64,000 nucleotides of DNA, from NCBI GenBank assembly GCA_000648925.1, contig JFHF01000035.1, positions 1-64,000 on the forward strand, read 5' to 3'. This DNA is from Caballeronia jiangsuensis. GTDB taxonomy: Bacteria > Pseudomonadota > Gammaproteobacteria > Burkholderiales > Burkholderiaceae. The notes beneath the pieces were generated by a model that did no database searches, was not told the origin of the DNA, and saw only the letters and a program-made list of their open reading frames with translations. Made by a program: the position numbers and the translations under genes. Of this stretch, positions 51,778 to 63,946 are shown in pieces; position 1 is the stretch's first letter; every line of letters starts with the position of its first letter.

Positions 51778-52185
51778 ATGAACAAAAAGGTCTTGGGTGC
51801 GATGCTGACAGGCGCGATCCTGCTCGCGCAATACGCCGGCGCGGCGCATGCGCAGGCGCGCGTCTATTTCATCGAGCCGAAGGATGGCGCGACCGTCACG
51901 AGCCCCGTGCACGTGAAGTTCGGCGTCGACGGCATGTCGATCGCGCCTGCGGGGACGATGACCGATGGCACCGGCCATCACCATCTGCTGATCGATGGCA
52001 AGGCGCTGCCGAAGGGCACCGTGATTCCGGCGAACGACACGTCGCTGCACTTTGGCAAGGGCCAGACCGAAGCCGACGTGAAGCTGCCGCCCGGCGATCA
52101 CACGCTGACGATGCAGTTCGGCGACGGCGCGCACCGTTCCTACGGGCCGGAAATGAGCCAGACCATCAAGGTGCATGTGAAGTAA
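51778..52185 (+). CDS. DUF4399 periplasmic protein
   Basis: 135 aa with signal peptide (MNKKVLGAMLTGAILLAQYA, cleavage after AAHAQ). The mature part shows the DUF4399 pattern: ARVYFIEPKDGATVTSPVHV, GHHHLLID and LPPGDHTLTMQFGDG. The HHH may bind metal. Function unknown. ATG 51778 is preferred over 51766 because GGAGA is then well placed. Confidence 0.9.
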   Translation: MNKKVLGAMLTGAILLAQYAGAAHAQARVYFIEPKDGATVTSPVHVKFGVDGMSIAPAGTMTDGTGHHHLLIDGKALPKGTVIPANDTSLHFGKGQTEADVKLPPGDHTLTMQFGDGAHRSYGPEMSQTIKVHVK

Positions 52186-52211
52186 CGCGTTTTTCCGGCA
52201 CGAGACAAGGG

Positions 52212-52250
52212 AAGGCCGCCACGGATCGAATCCGGGCGGCCTTGCTGTTT
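52212..52250 (+). terminator. Terminator after the DUF4399 gene
   Basis: AAGGCCGCC (52212-52220) and GGCGGCCTT (52235-52243) with a 14-base loop, then GCTGTTTTTT. Confidence 0.75.
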
Positions 52251-52386
52251 TTTGGGGTGCAAAGGCTCATCCGTTCGGCCTAAGCCGCGTGCGTCGTGCG
52301 TTGTCGGGCGCGGCGCCCGGTACAATGGCCGCTTCCATCGGTCGTCGTGTTCGTCGCCGATTCTTCGCCATTCATCCGGTTTTCCC

Positions 52387-54321
<1,935 letters not shown>

Positions 54322-54518
54322 GCGCGTTTTATCGGTCCGAGGTGGGCGCGGCGGGCGAAAACCGCTATTCTCCTAGCGCGGCTCGGATCGGCGGGCGGTT
54401 TTCCGCCTCGCTCACAGGCATCCGGCCAGGCATTTTCATCAAGCATTCGCCGGCAGATCGGGCGTCACGTTGTGGCATTTCCCGCGAGAACGCCCGAGAG
54501 CCGGATCAACGTTCAACT

Positions 54519-56558
54519 ATGTCCACGAAAAAATCCAGCGCAATGGCGACAGGCACTGAACGAGGCAAACGCCTCGTCATGAACGCCAAGGCAGCCGGCT
54601 ACAGCGAAGCATCGATCAAGGTGCTCAAAGGCCTGGAGCCGGTCAAGCAGCGGCCCGGCATGTACACGCGGACCGAGAATCCGCTGCACATCATTCAGGA
54701 AGTGATCGACAACGCCTCCGACGAAGCGCTCGGCGGCTTCGGCAAGCAGATCATCGTCACGCTGCACAACGACAATTCCGTCTCCGTCGAAGACGATGGC
54801 CGCGGCATTCCGTTCGGCCTGCATCCGGAAGAAGGCGTGCCGGTCGTCGAGATCGTGTTCACGCGGCTGCATGCGGGCGGCAAATTCGATAAAGCGGCGG
54901 GCGGCGCCTATACGTTCTCGGGCGGTCTGCACGGCGTCGGCGTCTCGGTGACGAACGCGCTCGCGACGCGCCTCGAAGTAACGGTCTGGCGCGACAACAA
55001 GGTCGCGCAACTCGCGTTTTCCAACGGCGACGTCATCGAAGCACTCACGACGCGCGCAGCCGAGCGCGGCGCCAAGAAAAGCGGCACGCGCGTGCGTGCA
55101 TGGCCGAATCCGAAATACTTCGATTCCGCCAATCTGCCGCTCGGCGAGTTGCAGCGTCTTCTGCGCTCGAAGGCCGTGCTGCTGCCGGGCGTCGAAGTGG
55201 CGCTCGTCATCGAGAAGACGGGCGAGCGTCAGACGTGGAAGTATGAAGACGGCCTGCGCGGCTATCTGCTCGAAGGCATGGGCGGCAGCGACCTGCTGAT
55301 TCCCCTGTTCGAAGGCGAGCGCTATGCGGAAAGCTCGAAGAACACCGAGGAAACCTTCGCTGAAGGCGAGGGCGCGTCGTGGGTCGTCGCTTGGAGCGAG
55401 GAAGGGCCGCTCTTGCGCGAATCGTACGTGAACCTGATTCCGACGCCCGCGGGCGGCACGCATGAATCCGGCCTGCGCGACGGTCTTTTTCAGGCGGTGA
55501 AGAACTTCGTCGAGATTCATAACCTGCAGCCCAAAGGCGTGAAGCTGCTCGCGGAAGACGTGTTCGCGCGCGTGTCGTTCGTGCTGTCGGCGAAGGTGCT
55601 TGATCCGCAATTCCAAGGGCAGATCAAGGAGCGTCTCAATAGCCGCGATGCGGTGAAGCTCGTGTCGTCGTTCTCGCGGCCCGCGCTGGAATTGTGGCTG
55701 AATCAGCACGTCGAGTACGGCAAGAAGCTCGCGGAACTCGTGATCCGTCAGGCGCAGGCCCGCACGCGCGCCGGCCAGAAAATCGAGAAGAAGAAGAGCT
55801 CGGGCGTCGCTGTGTTGCCGGGCAAGCTGACCGATTGCGAATCGACGGATATCGCGCGCAACGAGCTTTTCCTCGTCGAGGGCGATTCGGCGGGCGGCTC
55901 CGCGAAGATGGGCCGCGACAAGGAGTTTCAGGCGATTCTCCCGTTGCGCGGCAAGGTACTGAACACGTGGGAAACCGAGCGCGACCGTCTCTTCGCGAAC
56001 AACGAAGTGCATGACATCGCCGTGGCGATCGGCGTGGATCCGCACGGTCCCGACGATCAGATCGACCTCACGAATCTGCGCTACGGCAAGATCTGCATCC
56101 TGTCGGACGCGGACGTCGACGGCGCGCACATTCAGGTGCTGCTGCTCACGCTCTTCTTCAAGCACTTCCCGCAACTGATCGAACGCGGCCATGTGTGCGT
56201 CGCGCGTCCGCCGCTCTTTCGCGTCGATGCGCCCGCGCGCGGCAAGAAGCCCGCGCAGAAGCTCTACGCGCTCGACGAAGGCGAGCTCGAAGCCATCCTC
56301 GACAAGCTGCGCAAGGACGGCGTGCGGGAAACCGCGTGGACCATCAGCCGCTTCAAGGGTCTCGGCGAAATGAGCGCGGAGCAGCTCTGGGACACGACGA
56401 TGAATCCCGATACGCGCCGCCTCCTGCCGGTCGGCCTCGGCGATCTCGGCTTCGATCTCACCGTGTCGCGCATGACGATGCTCATGGGCAAGGGCGAAGC
56501 GGCCTCGCGCCGAAGCTGGCTCGAAGAGAAGGGCAACGAAGTCGAAGCGGACATCTGA
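54519..56558 (+). CDS. parE: DNA topoisomerase IV subunit B
   Basis: 679 aa GHKL ATPase/TOPRIM subunit. ATP-site motifs: QEVIDNASDEALGG, DDGRGIPFG and SGGLHGVGVSVTNAL. TOPRIM motifs: VEGDSAGGSAKMGRDK and LSDADVDGAHIQ. Works with ParC to unlink daughter chromosomes. The family N-terminus begins near SEASIKVLKGLEPVKQRPGM; ATG 54519 is used, ATG 54543 is an alternative. Directly followed by parC (38 bases). Confidence 0.95.
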   Translation: MSTKKSSAMATGTERGKRLVMNAKAAGYSEASIKVLKGLEPVKQRPGMYTRTENPLHIIQEVIDNASDEALGGFGKQIIVTLHNDNSVSVEDDGRGIPFGLHPEEGVPVVEIVFTRLHAGGKFDKAAGGAYTFSGGLHGVGVSVTNALATRLEVTVWRDNKVAQLAFSNGDVIEALTTRAAERGAKKSGTRVRAWPNPKYFDSANLPLGELQRLLRSKAVLLPGVEVALVIEKTGERQTWKYEDGLRGYLLEGMGGSDLLIPLFEGERYAESSKNTEETFAEGEGASWVVAWSEEGPLLRESYVNLIPTPAGGTHESGLRDGLFQAVKNFVEIHNLQPKGVKLLAEDVFARVSFVLSAKVLDPQFQGQIKERLNSRDAVKLVSSFSRPALELWLNQHVEYGKKLAELVIRQAQARTRAGQKIEKKKSSGVAVLPGKLTDCESTDIARNELFLVEGDSAGGSAKMGRDKEFQAILPLRGKVLNTWETERDRLFANNEVHDIAVAIGVDPHGPDDQIDLTNLRYGKICILSDADVDGAHIQVLLLTLFFKHFPQLIERGHVCVARPPLFRVDAPARGKKPAQKLYALDEGELEAILDKLRKDGVRETAWTISRFKGLGEMSAEQLWDTTMNPDTRRLLPVGLGDLGFDLTVSRMTMLMGKGEAASRRSWLEEKGNEVEADI

Positions 56559-56596
56559 GCTCGACTCAGGCAACACACAACGGATATTGATATTCG

Positions 56597-58915
56597 ATGG
56601 GAATCACAGACGATCTCTTCGCCGAACAGACCGCACCGGACGGCGAACAACTGACGCTCGGCGATTACGCCGAGCGCGCTTATCTCGACTACGCGGTGAG
56701 CGTGGTGAAGGGCCGCGCGCTGCCCGATGTCTGCGACGGACAAAAGCCCGTGCAGCGCCGCATCCTCTACGCGATGAGCGAGATGGGCCTCGCGTCCGGC
56801 GCGAAGCCCGTGAAGTCGGCGCGCGTGGTCGGCGACGTGCTGGGCAAGTATCACCCGCACGGCGATCAATCGGCGTACGACGCGCTCGTGCGTCTCGCGC
56901 AGGATTTTTCGATGCGCTATCCGCTCATCGACGGTCAGGGCAATTTCGGCTCGCGCGACGGCGACGGCGCGGCGGCCATGCGGTACACGGAAGCGCGCCT
57001 CACGCCCATCGCGCGTTTGCTGCTCGATGAAATCGATCAGGGCACGGTCGATTTCATGCCGAACTACGACGGCTCGTTCGAAGAGCCGAAGCTTTTGCCC
57101 GCGCGTCTGCCGTTCCTGTTGCTGAACGGCGCATCGGGCATCGCGGTGGGGCTTGCGACGGAAATCCCGTCGCACAATCTGCGCGAAGTCGCGCAAGCCG
57201 CCGTCGCGATGATCCGCGATCCGAAGCTCGGTCACGCGGGTCTGATGGAGAAGGTGCCCGGGCCTGATTTCCCCGGCGGCGGGCAGATCATCTCGTCGCC
57301 CGCGGAAATCTCGGCGGCTTACGAGACCGGCCGCGGCAGCCTCAAGGTGCGCGCGCGCTGGAAGATCGAAGAACTCGCGCGCGGCCAGTGGCAGGTCGTC
57401 ATCACGGAGTTGCCGCCGGGCGTGTCGAGCCAGAAAGTGCTCGAGGAAATCGAGGAACTCACCAACCCGAAAATCAAGCTCGGCAAAAAGACGCTCACGC
57501 CCGAGCAGGTTCAGACCAAACAGACGCTGCTCGGCCTGCTCGACGCCGTGCGCGACGAATCCGGCAAGGACGCGCCGGTGCGTCTCGTGTTCGAGCCGAA
57601 GTCGAGCCGCATCGATCAGACGGAGTTCGTCAATTTGCTGCTCGCGCATACGAGCCTCGAATCGAACGCGACGATCAACCTCGTGATGATCGGCGCGGAT
57701 GGCCGGCCGCGTCAGAAGGGCATCGTCGAAATTCTGCACGAGTGGATCGGCTTCCGTTTCGTGACCGTGACGCGGCGCACGCAGCATCGCCTCGGCAAGG
57801 TCAACGACCGCATCCATATTCTCGAAGGACGGATGATCGTCTTCCTGAATATCGATGAAGTCATTCGCATCATCCGCGAATCGGAGGAGCCGAAGCAGGC
57901 GCTGATCGCGCGCTTCAATCTCACCGACCGGCAGGCCGAAGACATCCTCGAAATCCGGCTGCGTCAGTTGGCTCGGATGGAAGCGATCAAGATCGAGCAG
58001 GAGCTGTCCGACTTGCGAGACGAAAAGACCAAGCTCGAAGAACTGCTCAACAGCGACGCCGCGATGAAGCGCGTGCTCATCAGGGAGATCGAAGCCGACG
58101 CGAAGCAATACGGCGACGATCGCCGCACGCTCATTCAGCAGGAGAAGCGCGCGACGTTCGAGGCACGTGTCGTCGATGAGCCGGTGACGGTCGTCGTGTC
58201 GCAGAAGGGCTGGGTGCGCGCGCTGAAGGGTCATGGACTCGATCCGGCGGGCTTCACGTTCAAGCAGGGCGACGGACTCTATGCGGCGTTCCTCGCGCGC
58301 ACGCCGGATTCGCTGGTCGCGTGGGGCAGCAAGGGGCGTGTGTATTCGGTGCCGGTGTCGGCGCTGCCGGGCGGGCGGGGTGACGGCGTGCCGGTGACGT
58401 CGCTGATCGAACTCGAATCGGGCACGCATCTGCTGCACTATTTCGCGGCGAACGCAGAGCAGCAGTTGCTGCTGGCATCGAGCAATGGTTTCGGCTTCCT
58501 CGCGAAGCTCGGCGACATGGTGAGCCGTCAGAAGGCGGGCAAGGCGTTCATGACGATCGACGAAGGCGCGGCGCCGCTTGCGCCGATGCCTGTCGTTCAC
58601 GGCGCGACCTACGTCGCGTGCCTGTCGAGCGTGGGCAAGCTGCTCGTCTTCGGTATGGATGAGATGAAAACGCTGTCGGGCGGCGGTCGCGGCGTCATCC
58701 TGATGGGCCTCGACGCGAAGGAAACGCTGCGCCAGGCGCTCGCGTTCGATGCGCGTGGCGTGATGATGATCGGCACCGGGCGTGGCGGGAAGGCGAAGGA
58801 CGAGAAGCTCAGCGGGTCGCAGTTGCAACTGCATCTCGGCAAGCGCGCGAGGAAGGGGCGCGCGCCGGATTCGTCGTTGAAGGTGATGGAGTTGAGGCCG
58901 GTGTTTGAGGGGTGA
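56597..58915 (+). CDS. parC: DNA topoisomerase IV subunit A
   Basis: 772 aa. Catalytic tyrosine in [15 protein letters not shown]. The breakage-reunion domain begins [20 protein letters not shown] and the quinolone-region [15 protein letters not shown] is intact. The C-terminal pinwheel region is present ([21 protein letters not shown]). Forms the heterotetramer with ParE from the upstream gene. Confidence 0.95.
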   Translation: MGITDDLFAEQTAPDGEQLTLGDYAERAYLDYAVSVVKGRALPDVCDGQKPVQRRILYAMSEMGLASGAKPVKSARVVGDVLGKYHPHGDQSAYDALVRLAQDFSMRYPLIDGQGNFGSRDGDGAAAMRYTEARLTPIARLLLDEIDQGTVDFMPNYDGSFEEPKLLPARLPFLLLNGASGIAVGLATEIPSHNLREVAQAAVAMIRDPKLGHAGLMEKVPGPDFPGGGQIISSPAEISAAYETGRGSLKVRARWKIEELARGQWQVVITELPPGVSSQKVLEEIEELTNPKIKLGKKTLTPEQVQTKQTLLGLLDAVRDESGKDAPVRLVFEPKSSRIDQTEFVNLLLAHTSLESNATINLVMIGADGRPRQKGIVEILHEWIGFRFVTVTRRTQHRLGKVNDRIHILEGRMIVFLNIDEVIRIIRESEEPKQALIARFNLTDRQAEDILEIRLRQLARMEAIKIEQELSDLRDEKTKLEELLNSDAAMKRVLIREIEADAKQYGDDRRTLIQQEKRATFEARVVDEPVTVVVSQKGWVRALKGHGLDPAGFTFKQGDGLYAAFLARTPDSLVAWGSKGRVYSVPVSALPGGRGDGVPVTSLIELESGTHLLHYFAANAEQQLLLASSNGFGFLAKLGDMVSRQKAGKAFMTIDEGAAPLAPMPVVHGATYVACLSSVGKLLVFGMDEMKTLSGGGRGVILMGLDAKETLRQALAFDARGVMMIGTGRGGKAKDEKLSGSQLQLHLGKRARKGRAPDSSLKVMELRPVFEG

Positions 58916-58960
58916 CGGTTTCGATCTGGCCTCCTTTGAGTTCGTTTGCTCCGTGCCTTC

Positions 58961-58984
58961 AAAGCCCGCTTCGTGCGGGCTTTT
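58961..58984 (+). terminator. Terminator of parEC
   Basis: AAAGCCCGC-TTCGT-GCGGGCTTT, perfect nine-base stem, 45 bases after the parC stop. The coding similarity to a toxin starts exactly at its 3' end. Confidence 0.8.
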
Positions 58985-59113
58985 GTATTGCACTGTTTCC
59001 AGAAGAAGTCGACAGACGGCATCGCAACGCCGAAACCGGACATCGACATCGTTCGGGCGAGGCTGAATGCGGCGCAGGATCTTGCCGCAGGAGAACGCAA
59101 TGATCGAGATTGA
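58982..59113 (+). pseudogene. C-terminal stump of a HigB/Gp49-type toxin gene
   Basis: In this frame the DNA reads FVLHCFQKKSTDGIATPKPD, then IDIVRARLNAAQDLAAGERN before a stop at 59111-59113. VLHxFxKKxxxTPxxDIxxAxxRL is the C-terminal signature of RelE/ParE-superfamily toxins of the phage Gp49-like family (usually about 100-120 aa). Only about 43 codons remain; the first two thirds are missing and the parC terminator sits where they should be. The stump still overlaps the antitoxin start by 14 bases, as in intact pairs. Confidence 0.75.
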
Positions 59114-59363
59114 AAAGGGCAGCGGCAACGTTTATGCCGATCTGGGAACGGCCGATGCCGAAGAAATGCGCGTCAAGGCGCAACTCGCCAGCAAGATAGG
59201 CGAGATCATCAAGGCGCGCCGCTGGACACAACAGCGCGCGTCGGAGGTGCTGGGCATCAGTCAGCCCAAACTATCGCAACTACTGCGCGGCCAGTTCCGG
59301 GGCATCAGCGAGGCGAAGATGCTGGAGTTGCTGGCACGAGTCGAAGTTGCTTTCGCCGCGTGA
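59100..59363 (+). CDS. Xre-family antitoxin (orphan)
   Basis: 87 aa helix-turn-helix protein: IGEIIKARRWTQQRASEVLG, then ISQPKLSQLLRGQF, a HigA/Xre-type fold of the small antitoxin group that goes with Gp49-like toxins. GCAGGAG lies eight bases before the ATG at 59100. Its toxin gene is truncated, so it is now an orphan that may persist as a small repressor. Confidence 0.88.
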   Translation: MIEIEKGSGNVYADLGTADAEEMRVKAQLASKIGEIIKARRWTQQRASEVLGISQPKLSQLLRGQFRGISEAKMLELLARVEVAFAA

Positions 59364-59618
59364 TGGGGAATTCAGGTTTGCGAACGGTACGGTGACGGTG
59401 GTGTGCGACATCGCGGTGATTGCGCGTCGCATCATAAAAATCCCCTAAAGCGGGAACTCCCTGCGCGACTCGTATTCTTAGTGTTCTGGGTTCGACCGGC
59501 TCGCCTCGTGATTTTGCAGCCGCGATATTCAATCTTCGGCGTAAGTCCGGCGGTGTCTGCCCATGGCTTTCACACGGCAACCCGTCCATCAAGTCTTGAA
59601 CTGCATCCGGAATCCCCA

Positions 59619-60077
59619 ATGAACAAAGCCATCGAAGCGGCGCTCTTTCTGCATCTGCTCGGCGTAGCCGTTTGGATCGGCGGCATGATCTTCGCGCATT
59701 TCTGCCTGCGTCCCGCGCTCGGCGATCTCACGCCGCAACTGCGTCTGCCGCTCTGGGAGTCGGTCTTCGCACGGTTCTTCAACTGGGTGGGCGTCGCGGT
59801 GATCGTGATTCTGCTCACCGGCGGCTTCTTGCTCGTGGAGTTCGGCGGCGGTCACGCGGCATGGCCGTTACATGCGATGGCCGGTCTCGGCATCGTGATG
59901 ATGCTGATCTTCGGCCATATCCGCTTCGCCGTGTTCCCGCGCATCCGTCGCGCGGTGCAGGCGCAGAACTGGCCCGACGGGGCGAGGGCGGTCGGGACAG
60001 TGAGACGGCTCGTCGTGATCAATCTCGTGCTGGGCGTCGTGACGATCGGCACAGCGGTGCTGTCGCGCGGGTTCTGA
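59619..60077 (+). CDS. CopD-family membrane protein
   Basis: 152 aa with four membrane helices and conserved histidines in FLHLLGVAVWIGGMIFAHF near the N-terminus and in the middle. Pattern of CopD-domain proteins related to copper-resistance and YqhQ/HemJ-like families. Exact role unclear. ATG 59619 by family start; longer frames are not supported. Confidence 0.75.
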   Translation: MNKAIEAALFLHLLGVAVWIGGMIFAHFCLRPALGDLTPQLRLPLWESVFARFFNWVGVAVIVILLTGGFLLVEFGGGHAAWPLHAMAGLGIVMMLIFGHIRFAVFPRIRRAVQAQNWPDGARAVGTVRRLVVINLVLGVVTIGTAVLSRGF

Positions 60078-60085
60078 GTCAGCCG

Positions 60086-62515
60086 TCACCCGCCGCGCTC
60101 ATCACTGAGCGCGGTGCTCGATTCGCGGCCCGCGTCGTTGCGCGAGCGCGGCGATTGTCCGCGCGGCCATCCGCACACGCCGAAGCGATCGAGCAGCGCC
60201 TGCACGCCATCCGCCGGCACGGGGCGTGAAAACAGGAAGCCTTGCGCTTCCACCGGCCCGAGCGCCGCAAGCCACGTAATCTGCTCTTCGCGCTCGGTGC
60301 CTTCGACGACCACCGTCAGCCCCAGCGAACGCGCCAGATTGATGATCGCCGACACCATCACGCACACGCTTCGGTCCTCGGGAATCGCCTGGACGAACGA
60401 GCGATCCACCTTGAGCGTATCGACCGAGAATCGGTTCAGATACGACAGCGACGAATAGCCCGTGCCGAAATCGTCGAGCGCGATGCGCACGCCCAGGCGC
60501 TTCAACGCGACGATCTTCTCCTGCACGAGCTCCGGATATTCGACCATCACCGTCTCGGTGATTTCGAGTTCGAGCTTGTCGGGCGGAATGCCGCTCGCCT
60601 CGATCGCGCGCGCGACCGTCTCCAGCAAGTCGCCGCGCCAGAACTGCACGGCCGAAATGTTCACGGCGAGCGACAGCCCGTTATAACCGTCGCGCTGCCA
60701 TTGCGCGAGCTGCATGCACGCCGTGTAGATCACGAAATCGCCGACCGCGACGATGAGTCCCGTCGATTCCGCCACCGGAATGAACTCGTTCGCCGGAATG
60801 AGCCCGTGCTGCGGATGATTCCAGCGCACGAGTGCCTCGAAGCCCGTGATGCAGCGGCGCGTGAGATCGATCTTCGGCTGATAGACGAGAAAGAGCTGCT
60901 GCTCCGTCAGCGCGACGCGCAGTTGCTGCTCCCACTTCATCAGATGGTCCGCGCGATGCGACAACTGCGGCGAATAGAACTGATAGCAGTTCCGGCCCGC
61001 GTCCTTCGCGCTGTACATCGCGAGATCGGCCTTCTTCAGCAGATCGATCTCGCTTTCGTTCGATACCGAAAAGAGCGCGATGCCGATGCTCGCATGGAGC
61101 ACGAACGCGCTGCCGCGTACGTCGAACGGCGTGGCGAACATTGTCGCGATGTCGTCGGCGAGCGTGACCGCGCGCTGTTCGACGTCGTCGCCCTTCACGA
61201 CGACCACGAACTCGTCGCCGCCGATACGCGAGAGCGTGCCGCTTTGCCCGACCGTCTCCGCGAGCCGCGACGCGGTCATCTGCAGGACGATATCGCCGGC
61301 GTTGTGGCCGAGCGTGTCGTTGACCGTCTTGAAGTTGTCGAGGTCGATGAAGAGCAGCGCGAGCCGCCCGATGTTCTCCGGCTGCGCCACGTCCTGCCTC
61401 AGCGCGCGCAGCGTCGAATAGCGGTTGCGCAGACCCGTCAGCAGGTCGAATTCGACGAGATGCGTCATCTCGCGTTCGCGCCCGAGCAGCTTGCCGATGA
61501 GCCCCGTCGCCACCGCGAAGAAGCCGAGCATCGCGAGCGAGATGAAGCTCGCCATCAGGAGATAGACATTGCGCGTGTGGTTGTAGTCGATCATCTCCTC
61601 GCGCTCGGAGAGACCGACGAGCACGCCGAGCGGATAGCCGTCGATATGCCGGTACGAGACGATGCGCTTCACATGATCGATCGGATCCACATAGATGCCC
61701 GACGCGTGGTCGGTGGTCGGATAGACGCCGCTCGCGCTGAAGGCTGCGTGCGCGCGGTCGGCCGGACCGCTGTGCGTGGCGCCCTTCGCGGCGGAGCTGG
61801 CCGCTGCGCTCTCGGCGAGGCTGCCGCCCGTGCTGCGCGCGAGCACGGAGCCATTGTCCGATACGACCGCGATCACGCCTTCGCGCCCGATCGACGCGAC
61901 GTTGTAGAAATCGCTCGTGAAATAGGCCGGATCTTCCGACACGACCACGACGCCCGCGAACGAGCCGTCCGCATGATTGAGGCGCCGCGTGATCTGCAAC
62001 GTCCACAGGCCCGACACGCGGCCGCGCACCGGGCGGCTGATGTAGAGCAGGTCGTCGTTCGAATGGGCGTGGACCTTGTAGTGCTCGCGATCAGACAGGT
62101 CGATCGGCTTCGGATGCGGGTCGGACGTATTGCCGATCAGCGTGCCGTATTCGTCGATCAGCGAGACCTGCACGAGGGTGTCGCTCTGCACCACGCCTTT
62201 CTCGACCGTGGCGATCAGATCGAAATTGTCCGGTGACTTCTCGTACTCGTATTTGACGAAGCGGGTGATCTGGTCGACCTGATGGATCGCCTTGATGGTG
62301 TGCTGTTCGAGCGCCGACGAAAGGATCGCGGCGGAAGCCATCGATTCATGTGTCGTCGCTTCACGCTCGACGGAGAGGCGGGCGAATATCACCGCCCACA
62401 GCAGCACCAGCACGAAGGTGCCGAGCACGGGAATGGCGAGGAGCGCGCGCCGACGCCGCGCCGACGGCGCGCCGAAGAGAGTGTCGGATAAGGCGTGGGA
62501 GCGCGTGCGCTTCAT
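60086..62515 (-). CDS. GGDEF-EAL c-di-GMP enzyme with periplasmic dCache sensor
   Basis: 809 aa. N-terminal helix (about 24-45), a periplasmic dCache-type region of about 260 residues (typical PKPIDLSDREHYKVHAHSND), a second helix (LLMASFISLAMLGFFAVATG), then GGDEF (RIGGDEF, no RxxD I-site) and EAL domains. EAL motifs are complete (FEALVRWNHP, EITETVM, DDFGTGYSSL, KVDRSFV), so phosphodiesterase activity is likely; the GGDEF half may also be active or bind GTP. Monocistronic. The 3' end lies nine bases from the convergent CopD gene. Confidence 0.9.
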   Translation of the reverse strand: MKRTRSHALSDTLFGAPSARRRRALLAIPVLGTFVLVLLWAVIFARLSVEREATTHESMASAAILSSALEQHTIKAIHQVDQITRFVKYEYEKSPDNFDLIATVEKGVVQSDTLVQVSLIDEYGTLIGNTSDPHPKPIDLSDREHYKVHAHSNDDLLYISRPVRGRVSGLWTLQITRRLNHADGSFAGVVVVSEDPAYFTSDFYNVASIGREGVIAVVSDNGSVLARSTGGSLAESAAASSAAKGATHSGPADRAHAAFSASGVYPTTDHASGIYVDPIDHVKRIVSYRHIDGYPLGVLVGLSEREEMIDYNHTRNVYLLMASFISLAMLGFFAVATGLIGKLLGREREMTHLVEFDLLTGLRNRYSTLRALRQDVAQPENIGRLALLFIDLDNFKTVNDTLGHNAGDIVLQMTASRLAETVGQSGTLSRIGGDEFVVVVKGDDVEQRAVTLADDIATMFATPFDVRGSAFVLHASIGIALFSVSNESEIDLLKKADLAMYSAKDAGRNCYQFYSPQLSHRADHLMKWEQQLRVALTEQQLFLVYQPKIDLTRRCITGFEALVRWNHPQHGLIPANEFIPVAESTGLIVAVGDFVIYTACMQLAQWQRDGYNGLSLAVNISAVQFWRGDLLETVARAIEASGIPPDKLELEITETVMVEYPELVQEKIVALKRLGVRIALDDFGTGYSSLSYLNRFSVDTLKVDRSFVQAIPEDRSVCVMVSAIINLARSLGLTVVVEGTEREEQITWLAALGPVEAQGFLFSRPVPADGVQALLDRFGVCGWPRGQSPRSRNDAGRESSTALSDERGG

Positions 62516-62970
62516 GGCGCATCCGTGCGCGCTTTGTCGCGTAGCGCGTGGCGTGTTGCGAACTGCGCGAGGTGGATGAAGCGATGCATGTTTTGAGGCG
62601 TTCAGCCGAAACGGGTGAATATACCGTGCGCGGCGCGCAGCGGATGATCGGCGGCTTGTTTCTCCGAGACCCGATCCACGTCCGGATTCACGTCATGAAG
62701 CAGCACAACGGCCGTTCGGCGAGCGATTTTTTGCGGCAGCGCCCGAAGCCCGGCATGAGTGAGACGGCCAGCATTCGATGTCGTCAAGAGCATACGTTTG
62801 CGCTGCGGCGCAAGCAGCCCAATCTCGCGACGCCCATTGTCCGCCGATGTGAAACCGCGTTTGCGTTCTGATCCCCGATTGTTCAGATATTAGCGAAGCC
62901 TCGAAGATTAAGAAAGGGGCGCCGCTTGGGGGTATACGCGCGCCCACGCGAGCACGCGTAGGTCATTGTT
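62516..62970. other. Intergenic region between GGDEF-EAL and PhzF genes
   Basis: About 455 bases. An open frame on the plus strand (62548-62871) has no ribosome site and atypical codon use, and I do not call it. No hairpin or operator is evident. Confidence 0.4.
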
Positions 62971-63870
62971 TCAGATGCAGAATGTCCCGTCGATCACAGT
63001 TACCGACGAGCCGCCGATCCAGATCGGTGCACCGTCCGCCTCATCGTCGTACTCGATGCTCACGCGGCCGTCGCGGCCAAGCGCGGTGCCCTGGCGCACG
63101 GTGTACGAAGCGCCGGGGCGTCTTCCCTGTTGCGTGAGAAGCGTCGCGAGCGCCGCGTTCGCGCTGCCCGTCACCGGATCTTCGATGTTCTCCGCGCCGA
63201 GCAGGATCACGCGCAGCTCGAAGGTCGCGGGTCCATCGGCGTCATGCGGTCCGTACACGGCGATGCCGTGCGTATCCACTTCCGCGACGAGCGTCTGTAG
63301 CTTTTCGCGCGCCTCGCCGCGCAGCGACAGCGCGAGACACTGCGCTGCGTCGTTCATGCGCACGACGAGCCACGGCGCACCATTGTCGACGGCAGCGGGC
63401 GGCGCGCTGAAATCGATTACCGCGGGCGAGAGCGCATCGGCGAGGCGCTGGTTCTGCGCGGTGCTCAGCGGCGCGATGGTGGCGGGCGGCGCGGCGAACG
63501 CCCACTCGGCGTTGGCGCGCTCGGCGAGCGTGACGAGCCCGACGCCGCATTCCTGCACGAGCCGGCCGGGCGTCTTCGGCGTGTAGCCGCTATCGATGAG
63601 CGCGTGCGCGCTGCCGAGCGTCGGATGTCCGGCGAACGGCAGTTCGACCGCCGTCGTGAAAATGCGCACGCGATAGTCGGCGCGCGGATCTGTCGGCGGC
63701 ATCAGGAACGCCGTCTCCGACAGATTGGTCCAGCGCGCGATTTCCTGCATGCGTTGGGTCGAGAGACCTTCGGCGTCGAAGATCACCGCGAGCGGATTGC
63801 CCTTGAACGGAACCGGCGTGAAGACGTCGACCTGTTTGAACTGAACAGTGCGTGTAGGCATGAATGTCAT
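62971..63870 (-). CDS. PhzF family isomerase/epimerase-like protein
   Basis: 299 aa of the diaminopimelate-epimerase-like PhzF fold. The family's QVDVFTPVPFKGNPLAVIFD opens the protein, followed by LSETAFLMPP with the conserved glutamate, FAGHPTLGSAHAL and EDPVTGSANAAL. PhzF itself isomerises a phenazine precursor; most homologues such as this one have unknown substrates. ATG 63870 or 63861 could be the start; neither has a strong ribosome site. Confidence 0.88.
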   Translation of the reverse strand: MTFMPTRTVQFKQVDVFTPVPFKGNPLAVIFDAEGLSTQRMQEIARWTNLSETAFLMPPTDPRADYRVRIFTTAVELPFAGHPTLGSAHALIDSGYTPKTPGRLVQECGVGLVTLAERANAEWAFAAPPATIAPLSTAQNQRLADALSPAVIDFSAPPAAVDNGAPWLVVRMNDAAQCLALSLRGEAREKLQTLVAEVDTHGIAVYGPHDADGPATFELRVILLGAENIEDPVTGSANAALATLLTQQGRRPGASYTVRQGTALGRDGRVSIEYDDEADGAPIWIGGSSVTVIDGTFCI

Positions 63871-63886
63871 CGGTTGGATCAGGACA

Positions 63887-63920
63887 CAAAAAAACCCGAC
63901 GGCCTGAGCGCGTCGGGTTT
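63887..63920 (-). terminator. Terminator between RidA-like and PhzF genes
   Basis: AAACCCGAC (63892-63900) pairs with GTCGGGTTT (63912-63920). On the minus strand a T run follows (complement of 63887-63894), so it ends the gene at the window edge. Confidence 0.8.
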
Positions 63921-63946
63921 CGCTGACGAGCGACGGACGACGCGCC

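Noticed and set aside
62548-62871. Open frame of 107 codons upstream of the GGDEF-EAL gene
   Set aside because: No ribosome site, arginine-rich product without motif, codon use unlike neighbours.
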